Source of the DNA: Elusimicrobiota bacterium | GTDB taxonomy: Bacteria > CAYTYR01 > UBA6262 | Direction: 5' to 3' | Assembly: GCA_003153935.1 (NCBI GenBank) | Contig: PMCA01000007.1 | Coordinates: 57,831-81,573 of the forward strand | Length of the DNA stretch: 23,743 nucleotides | Part shown: positions 23,063-23,743 of the stretch, one piece after another | How positions within the stretch are numbered: the first letter of the stretch is position 1 | Layout of the letters: the number at the start of each line of letters is the position of its first letter | Position numbers and translations under genes: made by a program | Notes under the pieces: generated by a model | Seen by the model: the letters and a program-made list of their open reading frames with translations, nothing else | Databases searched by the model: none | What the model was told of the DNA's origin: nothing

Positions 23063-23091
23063 ATTATAGAGATATAAACGCAAAAAAGCAA
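23063..23091 (-). promoter_or_regulatory. Promoter for the M16-oppA operon, possibly leaderless
   Basis: On the minus strand the -10 box is TATAAT (23068-23063, 6 of 6), preceded after exactly 17 bases by TTGCTT (23091-23086, 3 of 6). Only eight bases separate the -10 box from the ATG, so transcription should begin within a few bases of the start codon. No Shine-Dalgarno sequence lies in between. The -35 box overlaps the T-run of the upstream terminator. The AT-rich setting makes a chance -10 possible, but there is no other room for a promoter in this 88-bp spacer. Confidence 0.6.
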
Positions 23092-23116
23092 GAGAAAATA
23101 ACTTCCCTTGCTTTTT
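23082..23116 (-). terminator. Rho-independent terminator after the outer-membrane protein gene
   Basis: The transcript would fold AAAAAGCAAGGGAA against TTTTCTCTTGCTTTTTT. The stem has about 14 pairs including one wobble, with a loop of about six bases, and the final TTTTTT provides the U-run. It lies about 26 bases after the stop codon of the outer-membrane protein gene and directly before the M16 gene, cleanly separating the two transcription units. Confidence 0.8.
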
Positions 23117-23142
23117 ATAAATATTGTTTTATTAGCTGCTGT

Positions 23143-23743
23143 TTATTTCCCGCCGAATTTCACGGTGAGCCCGAACCTATGTGATGCACCCAGGTCCTCA
23201 TGACCAGCCCAGGCATCATGGTAGGCAAATGCATAGTCCAGGGAGTAATTCTGCCAGGTGAAGCCCAGCCCAGCAGTGAGTTCAGTCTCATCCAACCCGG
23301 CTCTCAGAGCCAGCATCCTGTCAAAGACATATTCAGAGCCCAGATGGACCTTAAGCTGTCTTCCTTGGGTCTTGTTCAGGTCTATGGCAGTTAGGAGGTT
23401 GTTGTTGAGGAACCTGTAGGCTAATCCCAGGGTAAGCGCTAAGGGATATTTGTCTGTGTCATCTATCAGGGTTATCCTGGGAGCTACCAGGTTCTGGATG
23501 TTGAGGCCAATGGACAATGGTTGCAGTATCGGCAGGGACTTGCCATTCCCTTTCCAGTATACGCCTGTATCCAGGCCATAGCCGGTAGCTGACTTGGTAT
23601 CTATGTTCTGGCTGACTACCTTCAGGCTGGTACCTACTGAGGGCCGTCCTCCGGCTATCAGGTATGGGAGCTTGACCCCATAGGATATCAGGGCCGCGGT
23701 TTCGTTGACTCCCCCTTCCCCGGTTTCATAGTTGTATTCGTCT
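23143..23743 (-). CDS. Outer-membrane beta-barrel protein, C-terminal part (PorV/UPF0164-like)
   Basis: The 5' end lies beyond the window; 199 codons and a stop are visible. The sequence alternates short amphipathic strands with turns, typical of a beta-barrel: SYGVKLPYLIAGGRPSVGTS, LKVVSQNIDTKSATGYGLD and later LALTLGLAYRF, LKVHLGSEYVF and FGLTVKF. The block SVGTSLKVVSQ...ATGYGLDTGVYW closely recalls the PorV/UPF0164 group of outer-membrane proteins seen in diderm phyla (family recognition from memory). The role is probably transport or secretion support. A start at 23517 is possible on paper, but the frame stays open to the window edge with barrel-like sequence, so the gene is longer. A strong terminator follows the stop. 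Confidence 0.8.
   Translation of the reverse strand, partial: DEYNYETGEGGVNETAALISYGVKLPYLIAGGRPSVGTSLKVVSQNIDTKSATGYGLDTGVYWKGNGKSLPILQPLSIGLNIQNLVAPRITLIDDTDKYPLALTLGLAYRFLNNNLLTAIDLNKTQGRQLKVHLGSEYVFDRMLALRAGLDETELTAGLGFTWQNYSLDYAFAYHDAWAGHEDLGASHRFGLTVKFGGK

Noticed and set aside
23143-23517. A separate 124-residue protein starting at TTG 23517
   Set aside because: The frame is open to the window edge with barrel-like sequence upstream, so this is the end of a longer outer-membrane protein gene.

Overview
The window looks like the chromosome of a diderm (Gram-negative-type) bacterium, probably from a candidate phylum. It encodes a predicted outer-membrane beta-barrel protein, secreted proteins with Sec-type signal peptides, an NHL beta-propeller protein with an FlgD-like C-terminal module, and c-di-GMP-linked genes. 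The phylum cannot be fixed from the sequence alone. Candidates such as Margulisbacteria, Omnitrophica or Elusimicrobia are a guess from gene style. Every gene I can support lies on the minus strand, so transcription runs from high to low coordinates. Spacing is tight, with many 1-8 bp overlaps, and no gene-free stretch exceeds about 300 bases.

Layout in transcription order. (1) 23743-23143: the end of an outer-membrane protein gene, closed by a hairpin-plus-T-run terminator. A promoter with a perfect -10 box overlaps that terminator and may give a nearly leaderless mRNA for the next gene. (2) 23054-18726: two M16 metalloprotease-like genes, the first with an intact zinc site and the second without one, then an OppA/DppA-type peptide-binding protein. 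(3) 18692-15958: a YchF-like protein lacking its GTPase core, a HIT protein, a DUF167 protein, a YqeY-like protein and a macro-Nudix fusion. (4) 15950-6049: an oligopeptide ABC transporter (OppB, OppC, OppD and OppF types) split by unrelated genes. An NHL-propeller protein, a PEBP-family protein and a nitroreductase lie between the two permeases. An AT-rich pair (a membrane protein and a TPR protein) lies between the two ATPases. (5) 6074-4513: a CCA-adding/poly(A) polymerase-family enzyme, then a tRNA-Gly(CCC) gene that does not encode its CCA end and has its own near-consensus promoter. (6) 4399-1: a PIN-PhoH ATPase, a PHP phosphoesterase, a PilZ protein, and two paralogous seven-to-eight-TM sensor-like proteins on either side of a 78-residue protein of unknown function.

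Functional reading (inference). The M16 pair, the binding protein and the scattered opp genes together suggest periplasmic proteolysis coupled to peptide uptake. The PilZ and membrane genes at the low-coordinate end suggest a small c-di-GMP-linked signalling unit in which separate proteins carry the sensing and binding roles.

Most notable non-gene structures. A 43-bp palindromic mini-element is inserted in frame in the signal peptide of the PEBP gene and is flanked by a 5-bp direct repeat. Three gene-proximal spacers carry heptanucleotide (7-nt, locally 8-nt) repeat arrays just upstream of ribosome-binding sites.
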